From JBHIDJ01 sp046760105 (GTDB taxonomy: Bacteria; Pseudomonadota; Gammaproteobacteria; Acidiferrobacterales; SPGG2), in assembly GCA_046760105.1 (NCBI GenBank), contig JBHIDJ010000029.1, positions 1 through 28,543 on the forward strand: a DNA stretch of 28,543 bases, given 5' to 3'. Positions 1 to 8,500 of the stretch are shown one piece after another. The notes below the pieces were generated by a model that worked only from the letters and a program-made list of their open reading frames with translations, was not told where the DNA came from and did not search any database. The position numbers and the translations under genes are program-made. The first letter of the stretch is position 1; every line of letters starts with the position of its first letter.

Positions 1-552
1 CTGCTTCTTGGTCTCGTCGGCCAGGCCCTTACCGTAGGCCGTCTTGTCGTGAAGGATGGCGATCTTTTTCTTGCCGTACTTGTCAGCAAGAAAATTGCCG
101 GCGACGATGCCCTGCTGATCATCACGGCCACACACGCGGAACGTACTGGGGCCACCTTCGTCCGTCAGCTTCGGATTGGTCGAGGCCGGGGAGATCTGCA
201 GGATGTTCTCCTCGTCGTAGACCTTGGACGCGGGAATCGACGAGCCTGAGCAGAAATGGCCAGCCACGAACTTGACACCCTCGCTGGCAAACTTATTGGC
301 GACCGCTACCGCCTGTTTGGGGTCACAGGCATCGTCGCCGATGGTGAGCTGGATCTTTTGGCCGAGGACGCCGCCGGCCGCATTAAGATCCGCGACCGCC
401 ATCTCGGCGCCGCGCCTCATCTGCTCGCCAAACGAGGCGTACTGCCCGGTCATGGGACCGGCCGTGGAGATCAAAATATCCGCCATTGCCGAGGAGACCC
501 CGAACAGGGCCACCGCGACCGACGTAAGCAACGCGGTTCTAAATGTTTTCAT
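1..552 (-). CDS. livK: Branched-chain amino-acid ABC transporter, periplasmic binding protein (3' end cut by window edge)
   Basis: Periplasmic binding protein that would deliver Leu/Ile/Val-type ligands to the LivHM channel. The first 184 residues are visible. MKTFRTALL begins a signal peptide with a likely cleavage after SSAMA. The mature protein starts DILISTAGPMTGQYASFGEQ, the usual opening of the Leu/Ile/Val-binding family (periplasmic-binding-protein type I fold), and it continues with the family-like segments AGHFCSGSSIPASKVY and ISPASTNPKLT. The start is set by a strong ribosome site (GGAGG about 8 bases before the ATG). The gene is last in a same-strand liv cluster, behind the DUF6867-type gene and a gap of about 130 bp, so it may also have its own promoter. 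The exact ligand cannot be read from the sequence. Family assignment is sure; 'livK' is by context. Confidence 0.93.
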   Translation of the reverse strand, partial: MKTFRTALLTSVAVALFGVSSAMADILISTAGPMTGQYASFGEQMRRGAEMAVADLNAAGGVLGQKIQLTIGDDACDPKQAVAVANKFASEGVKFVAGHFCSGSSIPASKVYDEENILQISPASTNPKLTDEGGPSTFRVCGRDDQQGIVAGNFLADKYGKKKIAILHDKTAYGKGLADETKKQ

Positions 553-684
553 TGATCTACCCTCCTATTTAACTGCTTGATACTAAAACACTTTACATAC
601 CGGAACGTTACGCAAACTCCTTCTCGCAAACCCCGGCTAATTTAGCACATGTGTCTCACGCAAGAAACGCGCGCTTTGCTCGCG

Positions 685-1047
685 TCAAGCCTGTGTCGAG
701 CGGCCCGGTCCCTTTTGACGCCAAGTGAACAGTCCTGTCCGTTCATACAGCCAGGGATATTGACTGACCATTTTGCGCGCCTGGTTCAAACGGTACGCAA
801 ACAGTGAGATCATGATGAGGACCGCCGTGTCGATGAGGTATCCGGTTAACGACAGCAGTTCGCCATCAAACAAGCCGAAAGTCAGAAAGCGATCGGCAAA
901 ACCGAGCAAAATGCAGTAGAAAACTGGATGCCACATCGGTTTCCAGGTGGTCGCCAACGCCTGGCCAGTCATATAGGCGGCGAACCCCATGACGAAAATC
1001 GTCATGCCAACGAACACGGCGTAAGATGTGCCCAGTAGTGATTCCAT
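685..1047 (-). CDS. Small membrane protein, DUF6867-like, liv-associated
   Basis: About 120 residues beginning MESLLGTSYAVFVGM. Three hydrophobic helices are visible (roughly residues 8-30, 38-58 and 65-85), followed by a basic tail with QYPWLYERTGLFTW. This resembles the small DUF6867 family that I know from liv clusters of alphaproteobacteria; the function is unknown. It lies between livF and livK on the same strand. Upstream of this ATG is a 7-bp-period repeat and no recognisable Shine-Dalgarno site. An in-frame ATG at 1098 would add 17 residues (MAFLATCYLPLATCFIS) encoded entirely by the repeat. I prefer 1047 because the family begins near there, but the repeat has blurred the initiation signal. 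Confidence 0.7.
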   Translation of the reverse strand: MESLLGTSYAVFVGMTIFVMGFAAYMTGQALATTWKPMWHPVFYCILLGFADRFLTFGLFDGELLSLTGYLIDTAVLIMISLFAYRLNQARKMVSQYPWLYERTGLFTWRQKGPGRSTQA

Positions 1048-1054
1048 AGATATA

Positions 1055-1142
1055 AAACAAGTTGCAAGTGGCAAGTAACAAGTAGCAAGAAAAGCCATAC
1101 GAAACTTCTACTTGCTATTTCAAACTTGCTACTTGCTACTAC
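1055..1142. repeat. Inverted array of degenerate 7-bp repeats (heptamer element, copy 1)
   Basis: Plus-strand arm 1058-1089 consists of CAAG-headed heptamers (CAAGTTG, CAAGTGG, CAAGTAA, CAAGTAG). After a short centre, arm 1105-1140 carries the complement (CTTCTA, CTTGCTA and similar units), so the whole could fold into a long imperfect hairpin. The array overlaps the last codons and the TAG stop of livF (1129-1131) and fills the space where the ribosome site of the DUF6867-like gene should be. A related array lies at 24291-24444; both contain the identical 16-mer at 1119-1134 and 24429-24444. Observed directly; role unknown. Confidence 0.8.
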
Positions 1143-1845
1143 CTCCTTCCAGATACGCAGCCCGGATCTCCTCGTTAGCCATCAGCTCCCGCCCGGTCCC
1201 CGACATTACGATCTTCCCGTTTGCCATGACGTACCCGCGGTGGGCAAGCCTTAACGCGTGGTAGGCATTCTGCTCCACCAGGAAGACTGTGACTTTTTGC
1301 TCCTTGTTGATCTCCTTGATGACGGCGAAGATCTGCTTCACCAACATCGGCGCGAGGCCAAGCGACGGCTCGTCGAGCAACAAAAGCCGCGGCCGGCCCA
1401 TCAGCGCCCGTGCGATCGCGAGCATTTGTTGCTCGCCGCCCGAAAGCGTGCCTCCGCGTTGATCGCGGCGTTCCTTAAGAATAGGGTACAGCGCAAACAC
1501 TCGGTCCACATCCTCCTCGAAGTGCGCCGGATCGGTACTAGAGGCACCCATCTGCAGGTTCTCCAACACGGTCATGAACGGAAAAATACGCCGGCCCTCT
1601 GGGGCCTGGGCGATACCTCTCTGGATGATCTCGTGGGTGCGCAATCGGCCGATGTCTTCGCCATCAAAAACGATTTTCCCTTTGGCCGCACGTGGATTGC
1701 CGCAGATAGTCATCAGCAGGGTGGACTTGCCGGCGCCGTTGGCGCCGATGAGGGTAACGATCTCGCCTTCATGTACCTCCACGTCAACGCCTCGCAGCGC
1801 CTCGATATTGCCGTAGAAGGTGTGGATACCGGAAGCCTTCAGCAT
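1129..1845 (-). CDS. livF: Branched-chain amino-acid ABC transporter, ATP-binding subunit LivF
   Basis: 238-residue cytoplasmic ATPase of the Liv importer, of normal family length. Walker A is GANGAGKS (residues 34-41), the ABC signature is LSGGEQQ (134-140) and Walker B is LLLLDEP (154-160), followed by SLGLAP. The opening MLKASGIHTFYGNIEALRGV and the APEGRRIFPFMTVLENL segment are typical of LivF rather than LivG. It pairs with LivG to power LivHM and lies 23 bp downstream of livG. Oddity: the C-terminus (GGSSK) and the stop codon fall inside a 7-bp-period repeat array, so the original end of the gene appears to have been replaced by repeat sequence. Confidence 0.95.
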   Translation of the reverse strand: MLKASGIHTFYGNIEALRGVDVEVHEGEIVTLIGANGAGKSTLLMTICGNPRAAKGKIVFDGEDIGRLRTHEIIQRGIAQAPEGRRIFPFMTVLENLQMGASSTDPAHFEEDVDRVFALYPILKERRDQRGGTLSGGEQQMLAIARALMGRPRLLLLDEPSLGLAPMLVKQIFAVIKEINKEQKVTVFLVEQNAYHALRLAHRGYVMANGKIVMSGTGRELMANEEIRAAYLEGGSSK

Positions 1846-1868
1846 TTCAATCAGGCCCTTGTGTGTTC

Positions 1869-2738
1869 CTAGTTCTTTTGCAGGTCGCGAGCGATCTCGG
1901 CCGGGAGCTCCTCTTCGTCTTCTTCACCGAGGTAGGCCCGAATGACGGCTGGATCGCTGCGTACAAATTCGGGTGTGCCGTCGGAAATCTTGCGCCCGTA
2001 GTCAAGCACGACGATGTGATCCGAGATCCCCATCACCACGCTCATGTCGTGTTCAATGAGCAAGATACCGATCTTGTGTTCATCACGGATAAAGATCAGC
2101 AGCTCGTTCAGTTCCGCCGATTCTCTCGCGTTGAGACCGGCCGCCGGCTCGTCCAGACATAAAAGCACCGGTCGGATACCCATGGCACGCGCGATCTCGA
2201 GCCGCCGCTGGTCACCGTAGGGCAGGTTTCCAGCCTCCCAGTCGGCGCGCTCGGTCAACCCGGTCCGATCGAGCCAGTATCGCGCCAGCTCGACGGCCTC
2301 TTTCTCCGCGTCCTTATAGCGTTTGAGCCCCAGCAGACCGTAAACGGTATAGCCGGATGCCTTCATTAGCTCATTGTGCTGGGCAAGGATGAGGTTCTCG
2401 AGCACGGACATGGCCGGAAACAGCCGAATGTTCTGAAAGGTGCGCGCCACCCCCGCATGCTGGGGAATGTGGAAGCCCTCCATTCGCTCCAATTGGAAAT
2501 CTCCCTTGGTCGGGTGGTGCAGCACGAGCCGCCCTACCGTCGGCTTGTAAAACCCGGTTAAACAGTTGAACACCGTTGTCTTGCCGGCACCGTTAGGCCC
2601 GATGATAGCCGTGATCTGCTTGTCAACCGCTTGGAGTGAGACGTCGTCGATCGCCACCAGGCCGCCGAATCGCATGCTAAGGTGTTCGACAGTCAACAGC
2701 GGCATCCCGCCCCGTGTGGTGGCCGCTTTAGCGCTCAT
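1869..2738 (-). CDS. livG: Branched-chain amino-acid ABC transporter, ATP-binding subunit LivG
   Basis: 289-residue ABC ATPase starting MSAKAATTRGG. The start is fixed by GGAGG just upstream and by a 4-bp ATGA overlap with the livM stop; a longer in-frame version to 2819 would overlap livM by over 80 bp and is unlikely. Walker A GPNGAGKT is at residues 48-55, followed by the LivG-type FNCLTGFYKPT. The Q-loop region is ARTFQNIRLFPAMSVLEN. The signature is a variant LPYGDQR (172-178), usual for LivG, and Walker B is VLLCLDEP (191-198). It forms the nucleotide-binding pair with LivF. The overlap implies translational coupling with livM. Confidence 0.95.
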   Translation of the reverse strand: MSAKAATTRGGMPLLTVEHLSMRFGGLVAIDDVSLQAVDKQITAIIGPNGAGKTTVFNCLTGFYKPTVGRLVLHHPTKGDFQLERMEGFHIPQHAGVARTFQNIRLFPAMSVLENLILAQHNELMKASGYTVYGLLGLKRYKDAEKEAVELARYWLDRTGLTERADWEAGNLPYGDQRRLEIARAMGIRPVLLCLDEPAAGLNARESAELNELLIFIRDEHKIGILLIEHDMSVVMGISDHIVVLDYGRKISDGTPEFVRSDPAVIRAYLGEEDEEELPAEIARDLQKN

Positions 2739-4252
2739 TTGTTGTCCTCCGTCGGAGGTCCCCGTGCGGACAGACGAATAGTCGGTTCCCGATGTGCCAG
2801 AAGCCCACGCGGTCGCCAAACCATGATCATCACCATGGCCCCGCCAAATGCCAACATGCGGTACTGATGGAGCTCACGGAAGAACTCGGGCATACCGATG
2901 AGCAAGATGGCGGCGAACACCACGCCAATCTGGCTACCCATACCGCCTAGCACAACGATGGCGAGAATGATCGCCGATTCAATAAAGGTAAAACTCTCCG
3001 GGCTAATAAACCCCTGCCGGGTGGCGAAGAAGGAACCGCCAAACCCACCGAACATGGCACCGATAGCAAAGGCGGTTAACTTGGTATTCCGTGGGTTTAT
3101 GCCTAAGCTGCGGCACGCGGTCTCATCCTCCCGCAGTGCCTCCCAGGCGCGTCCTACCGGTAGTTTGCGGATACGCAGGGTGAACGCGTTGGTAATCAGC
3201 GCCAGGATCAGGATCAGATAGTAAAGAAAGATGATGCGGTGGATCGGCGCATAGCTGAGATCAAAGAAGGTATGGAACGTCTCTGTCCCTTCCGGAGGGT
3301 CGCGGATGAACGGCAAGCCGAAAAAGCTCGGCCGTGGGATGCCGGAGATACCATCGGGTCCGTTGGTGAAGTCGTACCAGTTGAGCAGGATGATACGGAT
3401 CATCTCGCCGAAACCAAGGGTAACAATGGCAAGATAATCGCCCCTCAATCGCAACACGGGGAAACCGAGCAGGAGGCCGGCGAAGGCGGCCATGATGCCG
3501 GCGAATGGCAGACATATCCAGAAGCCCAAATCCATGTACGTCGCGAGAAGCGCATAGCTGTAAGCGCCAACGGCATAAAATGCGACATATCCCAGATCCA
3601 GAAGTCCGGCAAGACCCACCACGATATTCAGTCCCCAACCCAGCATGATGTAGGTAGCAACCAGGATCGCGATGTCCAGCAACCGGCGGTCGGCCATCGG
3701 TAGCAACGGAAGGATGACCGCAAAGCCCAAGAGCAACGGTCCGAAGAAGGTTGCCACCCGCTGCACACGGGCGCCGACGCGGTCCATCGTCTGCTCGCGT
3801 CCCGCGCCGGCTCTCGCCTTGGTTTCGTGCCGATATGCCCATCCTGCGCGGCCCGCCAGAATAAAGGCGACGATTGCGAGCAACCAGTTAACGATGACGC
3901 TGCCGAACGGCAGGAAGCGCTCAAGGCCGGTTTCGGGTGCGAAAATCTGTTGGTAAAGCAAGAGAATGATCAGAAGGACAGCGAACGGCAGCGCCGTTAT
4001 CAGGACCGGAAAGGGACGGCCTTCACGGAGCAGGATTAAGCCTACGCGTCCAAGGAAGGCGACAACTGCCGCGGCCACGACCCCGCCAAACCGCGTGATG
4101 ATGGCGAGCCCGCCGGGGACATCTTCGGTTTTGAAGCCAACAAGGCTCAGGGCAAGGGCAAAGACAACACCGGCGACGATCCCCGCGTCCTTGAATATAA
4201 AGGGAAGGTCAAGCGGCCTTGGCGCTTTTGCAACGCGGGTCGCAACTGCCAT
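2735..4252 (-). CDS. livM: Branched-chain amino-acid ABC transporter, permease LivM
   Basis: 505-residue inner-membrane permease. About 170 N-terminal residues hold several hydrophobic helices and a charged loop (YRHETKARAGAGREQ). The conserved LivM core follows: LGWGLNIVVGLAGLLDLGY, AVGAYSYALLAT, LRLRGDYLAIVTLGFGEMIRI, GRAWEALREDETACRSLGIN and GGMGSQIGVVFAA. It is longer than the enterobacterial protein (about 425) and matches the long LivM seen in many other proteobacteria. It forms the channel with LivH. The start ATG lies 4 bp after the livH stop and the 3' end overlaps livG by 4 bp, so livHMG are a tightly coupled transcript. Confidence 0.95.
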   Translation of the reverse strand: MAVATRVAKAPRPLDLPFIFKDAGIVAGVVFALALSLVGFKTEDVPGGLAIITRFGGVVAAAVVAFLGRVGLILLREGRPFPVLITALPFAVLLIILLLYQQIFAPETGLERFLPFGSVIVNWLLAIVAFILAGRAGWAYRHETKARAGAGREQTMDRVGARVQRVATFFGPLLLGFAVILPLLPMADRRLLDIAILVATYIMLGWGLNIVVGLAGLLDLGYVAFYAVGAYSYALLATYMDLGFWICLPFAGIMAAFAGLLLGFPVLRLRGDYLAIVTLGFGEMIRIILLNWYDFTNGPDGISGIPRPSFFGLPFIRDPPEGTETFHTFFDLSYAPIHRIIFLYYLILILALITNAFTLRIRKLPVGRAWEALREDETACRSLGINPRNTKLTAFAIGAMFGGFGGSFFATRQGFISPESFTFIESAIILAIVVLGGMGSQIGVVFAAILLIGMPEFFRELHQYRMLAFGGAMVMIMVWRPRGLLAHREPTIRLSARGPPTEDNK

Positions 4253-4256
4253 GGTC

Positions 4257-5171
4257 TCAGACCTTCTCGATATCCGGCTTGCCCAACAGACCCGTCGGCC
4301 GGAGTATCAGCACCAGAACCAGGACGGAATAGGCGGCGACGTCCTTGTATTCAACCGTAAAGTAGGCGGACCAGAACGCCTCGATGAGACCAATTAGTAG
4401 GCCGCCCAGCATGGCTCCGGGCAAGGAGCCGATGCCCCCCAGCACCGCCGCCGTGAAGGCCTTAATGCCGGCGAGGAATCCGATAAAGAAATCGATTACA
4501 CCGTAATTTATCAGGAACATCAGACCCGCGACCGAGGCTAACGACGCACCCATCACGAATGTCAGCGAGATGGTTCGATCCACATCGATGCCAACCAGGG
4601 CGGCCATGCCCAGGTCTTGTTGACAGGCGCGTTGGGCGCGACCCAGAGCAGTACGATTGATCATGAGCGTGAAAACCACCATCAGGCCCAGGGTCAATAT
4701 CATGATAAACATTTGCAGGTAACTGAAACTAACCACGAAATCGCTCTCGGTCAGGAGCCTAATGCCACCGCTAATCACCGGCTGCAACGGCTTTACACGA
4801 GCGCCTTGCAGGAGCTGGACGTAATTTTGTAGAAATATGGACATACCGATGGCCGTGATGAGCGCCGCCAACCTGGGAGAGCGGCGTAATGGGCGATACG
4901 CGACGCGCTCTAGTGCCCAGCCATACACGGAAGTCAGCAGCATAGTCGTTATTAGTACGACTACTAGCGCCAGCGGCACCCATCCCATGCCGATGAGTCC
5001 AAGGATCAGGAAGGTAATGATCGAAATGAAGGCGCCGATCATAAAGATCTCGCCGTGAGCGAAGTTGATCATGCCGATGATGCCGTACACCAGCGTGTAG
5101 CCAATGGCAATCAAGCCGTAGATCATGCCAAGTGTCAGCCCGTTAATGAGTTGTTGCAGAAAATATCCCAT
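4257..5171 (-). CDS. livH: Branched-chain amino-acid ABC transporter, permease LivH
   Basis: 304-residue permease beginning MGYFLQQLINGLTLGMIYGLIAIGYTLVYGIIGMINFAHGE, the classical LivH opening. Further hallmarks are ALERVAYRPLRRSPRLAALITAIGMSIFLQN, GRAQRACQQDLGMAALVGID and FTAAVLGGIGSLPGAMLGGLLIG. Around eight membrane helices. It is the first gene of the liv operon; a GGAAG ribosome site precedes the ATG. The 338-bp space upstream should hold the operon promoter, but no clear -35/-10 pair stands out. Confidence 0.95.
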   Translation of the reverse strand: MGYFLQQLINGLTLGMIYGLIAIGYTLVYGIIGMINFAHGEIFMIGAFISIITFLILGLIGMGWVPLALVVVLITTMLLTSVYGWALERVAYRPLRRSPRLAALITAIGMSIFLQNYVQLLQGARVKPLQPVISGGIRLLTESDFVVSFSYLQMFIMILTLGLMVVFTLMINRTALGRAQRACQQDLGMAALVGIDVDRTISLTFVMGASLASVAGLMFLINYGVIDFFIGFLAGIKAFTAAVLGGIGSLPGAMLGGLLIGLIEAFWSAYFTVEYKDVAAYSVLVLVLILRPTGLLGKPDIEKV

Positions 5172-5509
5172 CAGTGTTGTCTTCCAGGTTTACACCGCCG
5201 ATCTGGACAGTCTCGGCGCCTCGGATTTGGCAATGACCCGTAATCCACACCGCTTAATACCAAACATTGTGGTGTTGCCGCTGATGTGTTCCCCGATTCC
5301 AAGCCTTTGCTGTCGTTCTTAGTGGCAGGGCTTAGCTTACACAGTTTCGGTCGCTAGCAGAACTGTTAGGTGGTTTGCCGGCTTGCCATTCACCGAAAGC
5401 GCTTGCGCGTGATGGATAGCGAACGAGAGGTGAAGGGTGTCGTCGGGCCGGGCGCGCAGGCCAGTGACGGACGTACCGCGTGGTAAGTGGCAGGCGTACC
5501 AGTCGCGTT
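5172..5509. other. Intergenic region between the glutamate dehydrogenase gene and livH
   Basis: 338 bp with no credible gene on either strand; the short open frames here are not preceded by ribosome sites and lack protein-like composition. By position it should contain the end of the glutamate dehydrogenase transcript and the liv promoter, both reading on the minus strand. I saw no T-tailed hairpin and no convincing sigma-70 or sigma-54 promoter. Confidence 0.6.
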
Positions 5510-8500
5510 TTACGCGGCGGATGCCGCCTGGACCACGGGCGTTTCGGCTACCCGCAGGGTGTGCACCTCACTCAAGGCGACAGACAGCATGGCAAAGTCC
5601 ACCGTATCGCTGGCCTTGAGGTCGGACACCCGTTCCATGAATCGATCGACGACCAGCTGGTTTTGCTCGACCCAGTTATCCACTAGCGCCTTGGGACGCA
5701 TGGCACCGCCCGCCTTGCGCAGTACGTCTGCGGTGAGGTAGCGCTGCTGGATGTGCAGATCGTTGCGCAACGCCGACTTCGCCAGCGTATGCCAATGATT
5801 GGGCGTCTTTAAGGCGGCGATGCCTTCGCGTAGCCACTGCAGGTCCAGACGCGCGCCCAGATCGAAGTACAGGGCCGCGACAAACGGAACGTCGCGTTTG
5901 CCGATTTTGGCGACTTCGATAATATCCAGGGCTGAGGACAAGGACACAAGGCCGGAGACACGGAGGGCCAATTCAGACGGAATGCCCTCCGAACAGAGGT
6001 GTTTGTGTCTTTGTTTTACCGTCAGGCGATTCTCGGCGGCCAACGGCTTGGGGAAGCTATCCGCGAGTTCCCGCACCCCGGTTTGGAAATAGGCGACCGT
6101 GGACGCGATGTCCAGTGGTGGACGCCGGTTCCGTAGCAACCACAGTGTAGCCCGCTCAAGAAGGCCGCCCGTGTCCACCAGCATCTGCATCTGCGCCTGC
6201 GCCGCAACCTTATTGTCCAGTGACTCGATCTCGCTCCACAGGTCGTGAATACCGAAGATCTCGTGCGCAGCCGTATAGGCCCGTGCGATATCCGGGGACG
6301 TCGCCCCTGTTTCCTCCTGCATGCGAAACGCAAACGTGGGACCGACGCGGTTGACCATGCTGTTGGTAATGTGCGTGGCAATAATTTCGCGTCGTAGGCG
6401 ATGATCGCTCATTTCTTTGCTAAAGCGTTCCCCGAGTCGTTTAGGAAAATGCCGCGGAAGCTCATTGGAGAGGTACGTATCCTCCGGCACATCCGAAGCC
6501 AGCAGCTCGTCGTAGAGCGTCATTTTGCTGTAAGCAAGCAGCACCGCTATTTCCGGTCGTGTGAGCCCCTCTTGTGCGGCCAGGCGATCAGCGATGGATT
6601 TAGTATTCGGAAGAAACTCACCCTCGCGGTCGAGTTTGCCATGGCGTTCTAGGCGTCGAATGAAACGGGCGTGCTCGGCCAGTAGCGCTGACGCCTGCAT
6701 GGCGGCGATGCTGATCGCCTGTGTTTGACCATAGTTATCGCCCAGCACTAGTTCGGCGATGTCGTCAGTCATGTCAGCCAGCAACCGGTTGCGTTGCTTG
6801 CGCGTCATGTCGCCGTTGGTAACGATTGCGTTTAGCAAGATCTTGATGTTGACCTCATGGTCGGAGCAATCGACGCCGGCGGAGTTGTCAATGGAATCGG
6901 TGTACACTTTTCCACCCTTACGCGTATACTCGATTCGCCCTAGTTGGGTTAAGCCAAGGTTACCGCCTTCACCTAGCACACGGCAGCTCAAATCGCGACC
7001 GTTGACGCGCACAGCATCGTTTGCCCGGTCTTTAGCATCCATGTGAGTTTCAGACTCGGCCTTCACATAGGTTCCAATGCCGCCGTTCCAAAGCAGGTCG
7101 ACCGGCGCTTTCAGCATCGCATTGATTAACTCGTTGGGCGTCATGCGGCCTACGTTGACGCGCAGCATTTGCTGCGCCTCAGGAGAGAGCGTTATCGACT
7201 TGGCGCTGCGGGCAAACACGCCACCGCCCTTGGAGATCAATTCCTGGTTATAGTCGAGCCAGGTGGACCTTGGCTTTTTGAATAGTCGTTCGCGCTCGCG
7301 ATACGAGACCTCTGGATCCGGATCCGGATCGAGGAATATGTGGAGATGATTGAATGCCCCGAGCAGCTTGATGTGTCGCGACAGCAGCATGCCATTGCCA
7401 AAGACATCGCCCGCCATGTCGCCGATACCGACCACGGTGAAGTCCGTGGTCTGCGTGTCGATACCGATTTCGCGAAAGTGTCGTTTCACGGACTCCCAGG
7501 CCCCGCGTGCCGTAATACCCATCTTCTTATGGTCATAACCGGCGGATCCCCCGGAAGCGAATGCATCGCCCAGCCAGAACCTATAGTCCTCGGCTATGCC
7601 GTTGGCGATGTCGGAAAATGTCGCGGTGCCTTTGTCCGCCGCAATGACCAGATAGGGGTCATCGCCGTCGTAGCGCACAACGTCTTTCGGTGGAACCACC
7701 GCACTGCCCTGCAGATTGTCGGTTATGTCAAGCATGCCCTGAATGAAGGTGCTGTAGCAGGAGACGACTTCCTTCGCTAGCGTATCGCGATCGCCCCCGA
7801 CAGGAGGTCGCTTGACGACGAACCCGCCTTTCGATCCGACAGGTACGATAACGGCGTTTTTCACCATTTGCGCCTTCATGAGACCCAGCACTTCGGTACG
7901 GAAATCCTCGCGCCGGTCGGACCAGCGCAACCCGCCGCGGGCTACCTTCCCCCCGCGAAGATGGACTGCCTCCGTTCGCGGCGAGAACACAAAGATCTCG
8001 AACATAGGTCGGGGAAGCGGCATGTTATCGATCTGTGATGGGTCGAACTTGAAGGACAGGTGGAGCTTCAGCTGTCCGTTGGCTTGCTTTTGGAAGAAAT
8101 TCGTACGCAGTGTCGCCTGGATCGCATTCAGAAAACTGCGCAGAATCCGGTCTTCATCAAGGCTCGTCACGGCATCAATGTGTTCAGTGATCTGTTTGAC
8201 GAGCTCGACCATGTCGTCGGCGACCTTCTTCGCGTGCCGTGGGTCGAAGCGCCCGTGAAACAGTTGCACCAGTAAGCGCGCGATGCGTGGATGATCCGCA
8301 AGAGTCTCGATCATGTATGCATGACTGAAGGGGACGCGTATCTGCAGCAGGTACTTACTGTAGGCGCGCAGCATAACCGTATCGCGCCAGCTCAGACCCG
8401 CACCCAGCACGAGACGGTTGAAGCCATCGTTGTCCACCTCACCACGCCAGATGCGCGCGAATGCATCTTGGAATGTCTCGCCCACGTGAGCCGGATCGAT

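Noticed and set aside
1055..1142. Heptamer array as a CRISPR or ordinary microsatellite
   Set aside because: The period is 7 bp with no spacers and the two arms are inverted, so neither CRISPR nor a simple slippage repeat fits.
2739..2819. Longer livG beginning at 2819
   Set aside because: It would overlap livM by over 80 bp, whereas the ATG at 2738 has a perfect ribosome site and the usual 4-bp ATGA overlap.
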